Source: an uncultured Collinsella sp.
Lineage (GTDB): Bacteria; Actinomycetota; Coriobacteriia; Coriobacteriales; Coriobacteriaceae
Length of the DNA: 64,000 bases
Assembly: GCA_900540845.1 (NCBI GenBank)
Contig: UQHS01000004.1
Location: 69,889-133,888, forward strand
Direction of reading: 5' to 3'
The notes under the pieces are model-generated. The model worked only from the letters and a program-made list of their open reading frames with translations. It was not told the origin of the DNA and searched no databases. Position numbers and translations under genes: made by a program. Position 1 is the first letter of the stretch. Every line of letters begins with the position of its first letter. This document shows positions 26,794 to 34,321 of this stretch, piece after piece.

Positions 26794-27666
26794 ATGGAGA
26801 GGATTGTCGACATAGTGTTTGTGCTCGCATGCTGCGTGCTGTCGCTGCCTGCTTGCGGAGGTTTTACCGCGGGCGGAGGGTCGGCGGCTGCCGTGGCCTC
26901 GGGCGCGGCGGGGACGGGCGCGAGCGCAGGCGCAGCCTCGGGCGCGGCGGCGTTTTCCGGGCTCGCGATGGGGGACGGCGCCTCCGTGGCAATTTCGGTC
27001 GCTTGTTTTCTCGTCGCGGTGATCGTGGCGTTTGCCTGCGAATGGTCCGCGAGCCGCGTGCGCGCGCTCGGCCCCATCGCCTGTTGCGTTGTCGCCGCGA
27101 TCGCCCCCGAGGGGCTGTATGTTATCCCCGCGGCGGCGTATGAACTGGCTCGCGTCGTGCGTGAACCTTGGCCGTGGCGCGCGATGCCGGTCGCGATAGC
27201 GGTGCCGTTTGTCGCCGCCGTCCTTCGCGAGGGCGTGACGCCCGCGCTTCTTCTTGCGGCGATGCTGTCCGCGTTCGCCGTCCTGCTCTCGCTGCGGACG
27301 AGCTCTTTGCTGTCCCAGCGAGATTTGCGCCATCGCACGCGAGATGATCTGCGTAGGCGCGAGTTAGGGCAAGAGGGCGGCAGTTCCCGTGGCGATATGG
27401 AGATGGTCGGCGAAGGCGCGGCTGGTCCTGCGGCGATGCCGCACCCGTCTGCCGACGATCGCTGTCGCGCGGCATTCGGCCAGCTCACCGACCGTGAGTA
27501 CGAGGTCGTGCGCCTTATCGCCGAGGGGCTCGACAACCACGAGATCGCAGCCGCGGCGTTCATCAGCGAGGGTACGGTGCGCAACCGCATCAGCTCCGTG
27601 CTGCAAAAGACGGGTTGCAAGAACCGTACGCAACTCGCCGTCGCCTGGTGGCAGGCCCGCACCTGA
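26794..27666 (+). CDS. Membrane-anchored LuxR-family regulator
   Basis: About 290 aa. The first ~170 residues hold several hydrophobic segments (such as IVDIVFVLACCVLSLPAC and VAISVACFLVAVIVAFAC). Residues ~225-285 form a LuxR/GerE HTH (LTDREYEVVRLIAEGLDNHE, then ISEGTVRNRISSVLQKTG). There is no clear RBS; the ATG at 26794 is chosen over a TTG at 26776, and the mRNA may be nearly leaderless. Coriobacteria carry many such membrane LuxR proteins. Its position divergent from an ABC exporter suggests it controls that operon. Confidence 0.75.
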   Translation: MERIVDIVFVLACCVLSLPACGGFTAGGGSAAAVASGAAGTGASAGAASGAAAFSGLAMGDGASVAISVACFLVAVIVAFACEWSASRVRALGPIACCVVAAIAPEGLYVIPAAAYELARVVREPWPWRAMPVAIAVPFVAAVLREGVTPALLLAAMLSAFAVLLSLRTSSLLSQRDLRHRTRDDLRRRELGQEGGSSRGDMEMVGEGAAGPAAMPHPSADDRCRAAFGQLTDREYEVVRLIAEGLDNHEIAAAAFISEGTVRNRISSVLQKTGCKNRTQLAVAWWQART

Positions 27667-27670
27667 TGCG

Positions 27671-27728
27671 TAATTCTGCACCCGTCCCCATATTGCACAA
27701 TGTGCAGTATGGGGACGGGTGCAATTTT
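27671..27728. repeat. Palindromic element, TGCACCCGTCCCC type
   Basis: Arms TGCACCCGTCCCCATA and TATGGGGACGGGTGCA flank an inner hairpin TGCACA/TGTGCA, forming a long perfect stem-loop. It follows the LuxR gene and could end its transcript (TTTTAG follows). One arm recurs at 37374. Confidence 0.7.
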
Positions 27729-27882
27729 AGTCATTGTCGATGTGCGCGGGCGAGCGGCGGCCGCAAATCGCCGCCCTCCCCGCAGCCTTACGGTATTGTT
27801 CGCCGCGCGTAAGCAGAATCGATGGCAGTGGCGCGTCCCGTTCGTGAGAATGAGTGCAGAGACTCGCACGGAAAGGACTCGT

Positions 27883-28993
27883 ATGCGGCTGTATCTCAAG
27901 CTCGCCCTCGGCAATGTGCGTCGCAGCGCGCGCGACTACTCGGTCTATTTCATCACGCTCGGCTTCGCAGCGTGCCTACTCTACTCCTTCGTCGGCTCCA
28001 TGGACCATCTGCGCGCGATGGGCCTTTCGCCCGACCAGATGGGAGTGCTGGGCAGTGCCGGCGACGTGCTCGAGGCGTTCTCCATCTTCACCGTGCTCGT
28101 GTTTCTGTTCCTTGTGCGTTACGCCAACCGATTCCTGCTTCGTCGGCGCAAGCGCGAGTTTGCCCTGTACGAGCTGTGCGGCATGGGCCGAGGTGCGGTC
28201 GCGGCCGTGCTTGTGGTGGTGTGGGGCGCCTGCCTGTTCCAGCCGGTGTATTTCATCGCGTTCATCATCCCCATGGGGTTCGCGGCGTGCTTTGCGACGT
28301 CGCTGGTGGCGCGCCTGGGTGTCGCGGGGTGGGCCGAGCGCGCGCGGCGCCGTCCCGAGCGCTATCTGAGCGGCCTTCGGGCATTCACCGTGCGCCAGGT
28401 GGAAGGCCGCGTGTCCAGCACGTCCATGGCGCTCGCCTGCGTGTGCGTGCTCATCGCCGTTGCCGTGTGCATGATGGTCGCGGGCTTTGTGTTCAGCGTC
28501 GGGCTGCGATCGCCCGAGATGCTGTCGAGCGGCGTCGCCGCGTCCATGGCGCCCATCGGCTACATCGGTATCTTCTATGGGTCGGTCTTTTGCTGAGCGC
28601 CGCGGCAGTGCTCGCGCTCCAGCAGCTGTCGGGAGCCGCCGACGCGCGTCGTGCATATGGCGTGCTCGACCAGCTCGGTTGCGAACGTGCCCTCATGCGC
28701 TCATCGCTGCGGCGCCAGATCTGCCTGTATTTCGCCGCGCCGATGGCGGGCGCCCTCGTCCATGGTGTCTTCGGGCTCTTCCTCGTGGCCTTCCTCGCCT
28801 TCGCTATCGGCTCCAGTGGATGCGCCTCGACCATCCGGGTGTGTTGGCATTCACTATCGGGCTCATGGCGGTGTACGCTCTCGTGGCGGCGCATGCGGTG
28901 GAGCGCGCGGTGCTATGCCCGGCAGGAACGTCGCCCCCTCGCATGTGGTCCCGATATCTCCCATCGTGGTTCCCGGCTATCCGCCGCTCGTAG
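27883..28993 (+). pseudogene. FtsX/BceB-like permease, frameshifted
   Basis: The ATG at 27883 follows GGAAAGG. The first 237 codons give a BceB-like N-terminus with several helices (SARDYSVYFITLGFAACLLY). The frame stops at 28594-28596. Adding one T to the TTTT run at 28588-28591 restores reading into LLSAAAVLALQQLSGAADAR and ...YFAAPMAGALVHGVFG, the normal C-terminal helices. A second frame change near 28810 leads to LAFTIGLMAVYALVAAHAVE. The large external domain of BceB is absent or very short. No matching ATPase or two-component system lies next to it. Confidence 0.7.
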
Positions 28994-29000
28994 GGGGAGC

Positions 29001-29113
29001 AATGCTTCCCGGTTCCAGACTTCGCCAAAGAGGATATCGTCGTTGAGGTGGGCGAACTCGGGTGCGAATTCTCCCAGCGAGTCGCGGCCCGCGGTCTGTT
29101 TGGCGGTTGTTGA
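29001..29113 (-). pseudogene. Carboxymuconolactone decarboxylase family remnant
   Basis: The minus-strand sequence TTAKQTAGRDSLGEFAPEFA followed by HLNDDILFGEVWNRE matches the N-terminus of CMD-family (AhpD-like) proteins. Where the start Met is expected the codon is TCA, and homology ends after about 37 residues. The gene would have been divergent from the LysR gene, a common arrangement for this family. Confidence 0.6.
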
Positions 29114-29125
29114 AGGAAGCCCGGG

Positions 29126-30037
29126 GTGGAACTTCGTACCCTGCGGTATTTTCTCGCCGTTGCGCGCGAGGAGAACATGACTGAGGCGGCGAACGTACTG
29201 CGCGTGACGCAGTCCACGCTCTCGCGGCAAATCGCCGACCTTGAGCGCGAGCTGGGTGTGGAGTTGTTCGAACGCACCAACCGCTCGTGTGTGTTTACCA
29301 CCGACGGCATGCGGCTGAGGCAGCGTGCGGAGGAGATACTCTTGCTGGTGGACCAAACTGAGATGGAGATGTCGGACCGGGAGCTCGGCATCACCGGAAA
29401 CATTCGCATTGGCGCGGGGGAGACCATGGCCATGCGGACGGTGCTCGATGTGTTCGCAGGTCTGCGCCTCGACCATCCGGGTGTGACGATTGAGTTGTAC
29501 ACGGGCAACGCCGATGCGGTGGAGGAGCGCCTGGAGCGGGGGCTTTTGGACTTCGCCTTGCTGTTCGAGCCGGTCAATTTGGAGAAATACGAGTGGATGT
29601 GCATGCCGCGTGCGGATCGCGTGGGCGTGTGTGTTGCGGACGATGGCCCGTGGGGCGGCCTCGACGCGGTGACGCCGGCCGAGCTTGCTCGTATGCAGCT
29701 CTTGCTCAGCTCGCGCACGTCAAACAGGGCGGTCGACCTGGCGGCATGGTCTGGTGGGACCATCGATTATGAGGTGCTTGATGTTGTTGGCGGGTTCGAT
29801 CTCATCGGCAACGCATAGCACCTTGTGCGCTCCGGCGTGGCATGCGCAGTGGGCATCGATCATCTACTGCAGTTAGGAGAGGGCTCCAGCCTGCGGTTCA
29901 TTCCCCTTGACCCACCGCTGGAGATTGCGTCGTATCTGGTGTGGAAGAAGTACCGGCTGCGTTCCCGCGCTTGCGACGAACTTCTGCGCCGCCTGCGCGA
30001 GTGTGGGCAGCATAATGAGCTGGAGGGGCTACGCTGA
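29126..30037 (+). pseudogene. LysR-family regulator with internal stop codon
   Basis: Residues 1-60 form the LysR HTH (MELRTLRYFLAVAREENMTE..., STLSRQIADLERELGVELFE), followed by a substrate-binding domain. A TAG at 29816-29818 ends the frame after 230 codons. The same frame then continues HLVRSGVACAVGIDHLL to a natural end at 30037, giving a normal length of about 303. A single base change probably inactivated it, or it makes a truncated protein that keeps DNA binding. The CMD remnant upstream was probably its target. Confidence 0.78.
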
Positions 30038-30082
30038 GCGCCGTTTGCCGATTGGGCGGCGGATGCCATAGTGTGGTTCTCG

Positions 30083-30146
30083 GTCCGCCTCACGAGCGTC
30101 AAAAACACGCTCATAATCGCGAAAAGTTGACGCTCACGAGGCGGAC
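30083..30146. repeat. Imperfect inverted repeat, CACGAGCG type, copy 1
   Basis: Twenty-base arms GTCCGCCTCACGAGCGTCAA and TTGACGCTCACGAGGCGGAC (two mismatches) surround a 24-base centre containing AAACACGCTC. It resembles the element at 35613. Intergenic, after the LysR pseudogene. Confidence 0.6.
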
Positions 30147-30206
30147 TTGCGTTCAGTGAAGGCGGTCGGGGACAAGTTGCCTCACTCGGTGCGTCCCTCC
30201 CATGCC

Positions 30207-30236
30207 GCCTCATTGGGGGCAGTCCCAAATTGAGGC
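30207..30236. repeat. Palindromic element, degenerate GGGACAGTCCC type, copy C
   Basis: GCCTCA and TGAGGC arms surround TTGGGGGCAGTCCCAAAT. It looks like a diverged relative of the copies at 21466 and 23238, and lies 12 bases after the end of the DUF4097 gene. Confidence 0.5.
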
Positions 30237-30247
30237 GCAGGCGCCCC

Positions 30248-31055
30248 CTATTTCGAGGTGAAGTTGATCTGGATGTCGCCCAGGTTGCTGTCGACGTTGA
30301 TGGTGCGCGCGTCGGCGCTGTCGCCGCCGCGCGGGGCATCGATATCGCCCAGGTTGGTGTGGGCATCGATGTGGTAGGAGTCTTCGGCCCCCAGATACGA
30401 CAGGTAGATGTCGCCGTTCACGCTCTCGACGTTGCTTGCGGCGATGTCGAGCCGCTGCGCCGAGATGTCGCCGTTCACGCTCTCGCAGATGAGCGCTTCA
30501 TCCAACGTCATGTTCACCAACATGATCTCGCCGTTCTCGTTCACGACCTGGGCCTTGCGCGCCGCGGCGCCCCCAAACGATATGTCGCCGTTATTGTTGG
30601 TCGCGAGGATCACCTCGGCCTCGACGGCGGAGAGCAGGGTGTCGCCGTTCTCATTGATGGCGTCGAGCTTCGCGGCGGTGACGTTGTTGGTCACGATGTT
30701 CCCGTTGCTGGTGGAGGCGTACAGGCCGGCGAGCCCGTGCACGTTCTCTGCGAAGACCTCTCCCGAATCGGAATGCACCTCGATCTCGCCGGAGAACGAG
30801 GCCGGTACGCGCACCACGGTTGAGGTGTCTTCGACGTCTCCCACCCCTGCGGGGGAGAGGTCGATCATGAAGCCCTCCATGGGCTGTGAGTGGATGTCGA
30901 TCTTGAGTATGCCGTCTGTGTCTTCGACGGAGACGTGCTGCGCCGCGCCCGTCCAGTACTCGAGCTCGATGGCGTCGCGGCCCTGCGCCGCCTCGAATCC
31001 GTCACCTTCAAGCGCAAAGACAATGTCAGATGGTTCCGTGCCATGCAGATCGAGT
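30248..31055 (-). pseudogene. DUF4097-type beta-strand repeat protein, 5' end missing
   Basis: The minus-strand frame codes for repeating short beta units: ITSNGN-like STSNGNIVTNNV, INENGDTLL, TNNNGDISF, NENGEIML, VNGDISAQ, VNGDIYLS, TNLGDID and SNLGDIQI. This is typical of DUF4097/DUF4098 putative adhesin or envelope-stress proteins. The frame is open to 31129, but upstream of about 31055 it runs antisense to another gene remnant. The expected N-terminal membrane anchor and start are absent. It may have been paired with a PspC/XRE-type regulator, none of which is adjacent. Confidence 0.6.
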
Positions 31056-31429
31056 TTTTGAGCCGGATCGATGTGGGCGACATCGAAGGTGCCCGCGATG
31101 CGCTGGTCAGGCTCTCGGCGTTTCGGCAAAACTTTAAGGAGGGCTTGCGCAATCGCGCCTCCGCCGACATACAGGTCGCCGATTATGCCGTGCTAGTGCG
31201 TCCGCCTGCCGAGCGGGATGCCGCGGATGCCGCCCGTATGCGTGAGCGCATGACGCTCGCTGACTGCCACCAGCAGCGCGCAAATTGGCAGCTTTACCTT
31301 GCCGAATACGAGCTTCTGCACGGTTCGCGCGACGAGGCCGGGCGCCTGGCGGCCGATGCGTCGCTCGACCCGCTCACCCCGCGCATGGAGCGCCTGCGCG
31401 ACGAGGTTCTGGCTGGTCTGGAGGAGTAA
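31050..31429 (+). pseudogene. C-terminal remnant of a helical protein of unknown family
   Basis: The plus-strand frame reads FLSRIDVGDIEGARDALVRL and ends DPLTPRMERLRDEVLAGLEE, a soluble helical protein reminiscent of TPR-like folds. The frame opens at 30890, but upstream of about 31050 it is antisense to the DUF4097 gene. It has no plausible start or RBS. The two remnants meet head to head. Confidence 0.5.
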
Positions 31430-31478
31430 CTCGTCTGGAGGGGGGCCTCGCGGCGTCCTCTGCCAACCAAGGCCGCTC

Positions 31479-31541
31479 CGATGGGAATCCGTCAGGAGCC
31501 GATGGGAATCCGTCAGGAGCCGATGGGAATCCGCCGCGCAC
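31479..31541. repeat. 21-base tandem repeat, three units
   Basis: CGATGGGAATCCGTCAGGAGC occurs twice in a row, followed by a third copy with a changed end. The unit is a multiple of three and in frame with the following gene (MGIRQEP, MGIRQEP, MGIRRAP). Each unit contains an ATG and an AGGAG-like sequence, so it could act as a repeated translation start site. Confidence 0.7.
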
Positions 31542-31564
31542 CGAGAGATAAGAAGGGGCCACGC

Positions 31565-32197
31565 ATGCCATTCGATTATAAAAAGGAATACAAGGAGTTC
31601 TACCTTCCGCCCAGGAAGCCGAGCATTGTGGAGGTGCCCGCGATGACGTTTCTCGCGGTGCGGGGCCACGGCGACCCCAACCAAGAGGGCGGTGAGTACA
31701 AGGACGCGCTGGAGCTGCTCTACGGTATCGCCTACACCATCAAGATGTCCAAAAAGGGCGATCACCGCATCGAGGGATATTTCGATTACGTGGTCCCGCC
31801 GCTGGAGGGCTTCTGGTGGCAAGAGGGCGTTCTGGGCGTCGATTACGCCTGCAAGGAGGATTTCAGCTGGATTTCGGTCATACGAGTGCCGGACTTCGTG
31901 ACGCGCGAGGAGTTCGAATGGGCCGTCGCGGAGGCGACCGCCAAGAAGAAGCGTGATTTCTCCAAGGTCGAGCTGCTCGCCGTGGAAGAGGGACTGTGCG
32001 TCCAATACCTGCATGTCGGGCCGTATGATGACGAGCCGGTGACCGTCGAGTTGATGCGCGCGTTCGCTGAGGAGCAGGGCTGTGTCGAGGATTTCAGCGA
32101 CGAGCGCCTGCATCACGAGATCTATCTCAACGATGCCCGTCGCACCGCGCCCGAGAAGCTCAAGACCGTGATCAGGCATCCGATTCGCAGGGCGTAG
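31565..32197 (+). CDS. GyrI-like small-molecule binding domain protein
   Basis: A 210-aa soluble protein (MPFDYKKEYKEFYLPPRKPS...), with FLAVRGHGDPNQ, a core pattern of the GyrI-like/SOUL-haem-type effector-binding fold. Stand-alone GyrI-like proteins bind, and in some cases hydrolyse, lipophilic compounds; the ligand is unknown here. The ATG at 31565 is preceded by AAGAAGGGG. The frame is open from 31481 through a tandem repeat, so a longer form with heptad repeats is possible but less likely. Confidence 0.8.
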   Translation: MPFDYKKEYKEFYLPPRKPSIVEVPAMTFLAVRGHGDPNQEGGEYKDALELLYGIAYTIKMSKKGDHRIEGYFDYVVPPLEGFWWQEGVLGVDYACKEDFSWISVIRVPDFVTREEFEWAVAEATAKKKRDFSKVELLAVEEGLCVQYLHVGPYDDEPVTVELMRAFAEEQGCVEDFSDERLHHEIYLNDARRTAPEKLKTVIRHPIRRA

Positions 32198-32351
32198 ATG
32201 GGCGGCGGTAGAAGGCTCGTTTGTGGGATTTTGTGCAGAGTCATGCCATCGCAACGCTGAGGTCCGATTATTAGAGAACGGCGCCGAGCTCGCGAGGCCC
32301 GGCGCCGCCCAGAAACCCGCAGGCGGCATGCAGGGGCGCCGGGAAAGCGGG

Positions 32352-32450
32352 TATACTGGTAGCGACTAGGGAGGCGTACGCCCTCTTGGAACAGAGTTGG
32401 TGGGGTAAAACCCGCACGAACAGCCGCTCCGGCCAGGGCGGCTGTTCCCT
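32352..32450 (+). ncRNA. Candidate small RNA facing the hydrophobic peptide gene
   Basis: A strong -10 box TATACT lies at 32352-32357 and a 10-bp hairpin (GAACAGCCGC/GCGGCTGTTC) at 32418-32447 is followed by CCTTA. Together they would give an RNA of about 85 nt with no ORF. The -35 is weak. The RNA is convergent with the 26-codon peptide gene, whose mRNA would reach the same hairpin, so the two 3' ends could pair. A GC hairpin near 32280-32308 separates it from the GyrI-like gene. Confidence 0.45.
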
Positions 32451-32477
32451 TATGTGGCGAGTTTCACCCCTTGGCCG

Positions 32478-32558
32478 TTAGAAAACGGCGAGAACAAGTA
32501 GCGTGATCGATAGGACGAGCACGGCGGCTGCGAGCAGCAACGCGGTGAACTTCGCCAT
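32478..32558 (-). CDS. 26-residue hydrophobic peptide, possible type I toxin
   Basis: A 26-codon minus-strand ORF, starting MAKFTALLLAAAV and ending SITLLVLAVF, forms one membrane helix with a Lys near the N-terminus. It has a good RBS (GGAGGG, 6 bases before ATG). The leader is about 50-75 nt long, and a LexA-type box lies upstream at 32632-32646. These are the traits of type I toxins such as TisB. It may instead be a subunit of an unknown membrane complex. No homologue was recognised. Confidence 0.5.
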   Translation of the reverse strand: MAKFTALLLAAAVLVLSITLLVLAVF

Positions 32559-32612
32559 GGGAACCCTCCTAACCCCCTGCAAGGACTCGGAGGGCACCGC
32601 CCATGTCGCTAG

Positions 32613-32646
32613 GTATATTGTAGCACAATATACGAACATATGTTCT
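32613..32646 (-). promoter_or_regulatory. LexA-type box and adjacent inverted repeat
   Basis: CGAACATATGTTCT (32633-32646) differs by one base from the Gram-positive SOS box CGAACATATGTTCG; its inner 12 bases are a perfect palindrome. Directly next to it, GTATATTGT-N3-ACAATATAC (32613-32633) is a perfect 9+9 inverted repeat. Read on the minus strand this contains TACAAT, a likely -10 for the peptide gene, with the LexA box over the -35 region. Confidence 0.55.
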
Positions 32647-32764
32647 ATTATTATGCTAAGGTGTTGTCAGAAGCACCGCCCTCGCTGTCCGGCATCAAAG
32701 CAAGGCGCTGTGGCCCGTTGCTCTCAGGGGATTAAGGCTCCCGCGGGGCTACAATGATGCCCAT

Positions 32765-32881
32765 CGAAGATAAAAACACAGTGCCCGTCGGGTAGTCGGG
32801 CCGTGGGCGCCCGCCTGCCAGTAACCTGCCTCCTTGGTTGTCCCTTCTTCGCGTAGCCCTACATAGAAGGAGGTCGCGGCT
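32765..32881 (+). promoter_or_regulatory. yjdF (azaaromatic) riboswitch candidate
   Basis: The leader contains CAGTGCCCGTCGGGTAG, then GTGGGCGCCCGCCTGCCAGT and AACCTGCC, with several GC stems, and ends at the yjdF start. The position and the short conserved words fit the yjdF motif RNA known to sit before yjdF genes and to bind azaaromatic compounds. A final stem pairs TTCGCGTAGCC (32848-32858) with GGCTATGCGAA (32878-32888), placing the RBS AAGGAGG in the loop and the ATG in the stem. Assignment rests on gene context and remembered motif features. Confidence 0.65.
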
Positions 32882-33313
32882 ATGCGAAAGAGTGAGGTCT
32901 CATCGACCCTGACGGTCTATCACGACGGTCAGTTCTGGGTGGGCGTGGTCGAGCATGTCGAAAACGGCATGTTGAGCGTTGCGCGTGTGGTGTTTGGCGC
33001 GGAGCCTTCAAATGAAGAAGTCTATACATGGGTGCTTGGACATTGGTCGAGTTTGCGTTTGAGTGCGGAGACCGAGCCAGCTGAGTCCCGTTCAAATCGT
33101 CTGCCGGGCAATCCCAAGCGCCGTGCACGAGAAGCTGCAAAGGTCTTGCATATACGAGGGGCGTCAACTGCATCACAGCTCGCACTCGCTCGCGAACGGG
33201 AGCGCATGAAGGACCGGGCGCGATCCGAGCGTGCAAATCGGCATCAGGGCGAAGCGCAGGAGCGTTGGAAGCAGCGTCAAGAAAAGAAGCGCCGGAAACA
33301 TCGCGGCAAGTGA
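32882..33313 (+). CDS. yjdF: YjdF family protein (DUF2992)
   Basis: A 143-aa protein. The N-terminus, LTVYHDGQFWVGVVEHVENG and RVVFGAEPSNEEVYTWVL, is the DUF2992 signature, and the C-terminal half is highly basic and helical (REREKD-like, ending KKRRKHRGK). In other bacteria the gene is controlled by a riboswitch for azaaromatic compounds and is thought to help cope with them; its biochemical activity is unknown. The ATG at 32882 follows AAGGAGG. The candidate riboswitch lies directly upstream. Confidence 0.85.
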   Translation: MRKSEVSSTLTVYHDGQFWVGVVEHVENGMLSVARVVFGAEPSNEEVYTWVLGHWSSLRLSAETEPAESRSNRLPGNPKRRAREAAKVLHIRGASTASQLALARERERMKDRARSERANRHQGEAQERWKQRQEKKRRKHRGK

Positions 33314-33345
33314 TAAGGCGCGGTTTTCCGATCGCTCACATCGGG

Positions 33346-33395
33346 TGTGCGCAAAACCTATATTTGAATGACCTCAAACGAAGGTTTTGCGCTCA
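33346..33395. repeat. Inverted repeat with GCAAAACCT arms
   Basis: TGTGCGCAAAACCT and AGGTTTTGCGCTCA (one mismatch) surround 22 bases. Intergenic between convergent yjdF and an XRE gene; it may terminate both or belong to the dispersed repeat class seen at 30083 and 35613. Confidence 0.5.
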
Positions 33396-33461
33396 TTCGA
33401 AATTCACGTCTACGAAAAGATTGACATGCGGTGCCGAGGCTCTTGTTGCTGCGTTATCTCT

Positions 33462-33971
33462 CTAGCCCCGCTTGCGGGTGGCGACAGCCCCCGTTACGGC
33501 GGCGAGCAGGACGACGGGCGCGATCCGCGCGAAGGCCCACTCGAAGCCGTGGAGCATCGTTCCCGCCACCGCGTACTCGGGATTCGAGAAATCCCACTCG
33601 AGATACGAGCCTCCGATTGCCCCAAGCACGAGGAGGACAAGGGCCGTCGCGGCTCCGATCGCGATGCAAAGGACGTGCAGCGCGCGCCGCTTGGATTCCC
33701 TTGCTCGCGCGAACTGGTCGTTCAGCACTTCGAGCTTTTCGGAGAGAGCTTGCAGTCCACCGGGCTCGGCCGCGGCAACGGTCTCTCCCAGCAGCGTGCT
33801 CACCGGCACGTCGAGCGTCTCACCGAGGGCGACGAGCATCTCCGCGTCGGGCACCGAGAGCCCGCGTTCCCATTTGGAAACCGTCTGCCTCACCACGTTC
33901 AGCTTGAGCGCGAGCTCCTCCTGCGATAGCCCTTTCGATTTCCTGAGGGCCTGGATGTTCTCGTTCAGCAT
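33462..33971 (-). CDS. XRE-family regulator with C-terminal membrane helices
   Basis: A 169-aa protein. Residues 1-60 are an HTH_3 domain (KGLSQEELALKLNVVRQTVS and KWERGLSVPDAEMLVALGE), and two membrane helices follow near residues 105-130 and 145-165. The linker (LEVLNDQFARARESKRRA) is probably coiled. DNA-binding membrane proteins of this shape are common in coriobacteria and Firmicutes. The ATG at 33971 follows GAAAGGATC. Divergent from another XRE membrane protein. Confidence 0.82.
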   Translation of the reverse strand: MLNENIQALRKSKGLSQEELALKLNVVRQTVSKWERGLSVPDAEMLVALGETLDVPVSTLLGETVAAAEPGGLQALSEKLEVLNDQFARARESKRRALHVLCIAIGAATALVLLVLGAIGGSYLEWDFSNPEYAVAGTMLHGFEWAFARIAPVVLLAAVTGAVATRKRG

Positions 33972-34321
33972 GGCGGATCCTTTCTCTCGCCCGGTTCCTG
34001 CGTTACCGCAATGCTGCCCGCAGATGACCCGTTGCCGCAAGCAACGGGTCGTAACATCGGCGGGGACCGTTTGAGTTCACAGGTGATGCAAGCTCCTAAT
34101 AATTTGACGTCCATTCAATCTACCTGCGGTTTGCAACCATAGGGTGCCTGCAGGTTGCGTAAAATGAAGCCTCAAGTTGGTGGTTCTTGCCATGTGGCTA
34201 CCGTAGTGTGTAAGTCGCCGGCAGGAAAGCACCGACCGCTGGGATGCCGCGCCCGCGCCGTCGCCGTGAGCCAAGATCACGACGCCCGCGTGCCCGCTCC
34301 CAGCCAACGAGAGGACCTACT
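33972..34321. other. Intergenic region between two divergent XRE genes
   Basis: 350 bases with no convincing gene. It contains a perfect 10-bp stem GACCCGTTGC/GCAACGGGTC with a 5-base loop at 34026-34050 and a smaller pair GCAACC/GGTTGC at 34133-34158. These may be operators for the flanking regulators. A TTGACG at 34104 has no matching -10. Confidence 0.6.

Noticed and set aside
34077..34307. 76-codon minus-strand frame between divergent XRE genes
   Set aside because: No RBS and overlaps regulatory hairpins; low-complexity translation.
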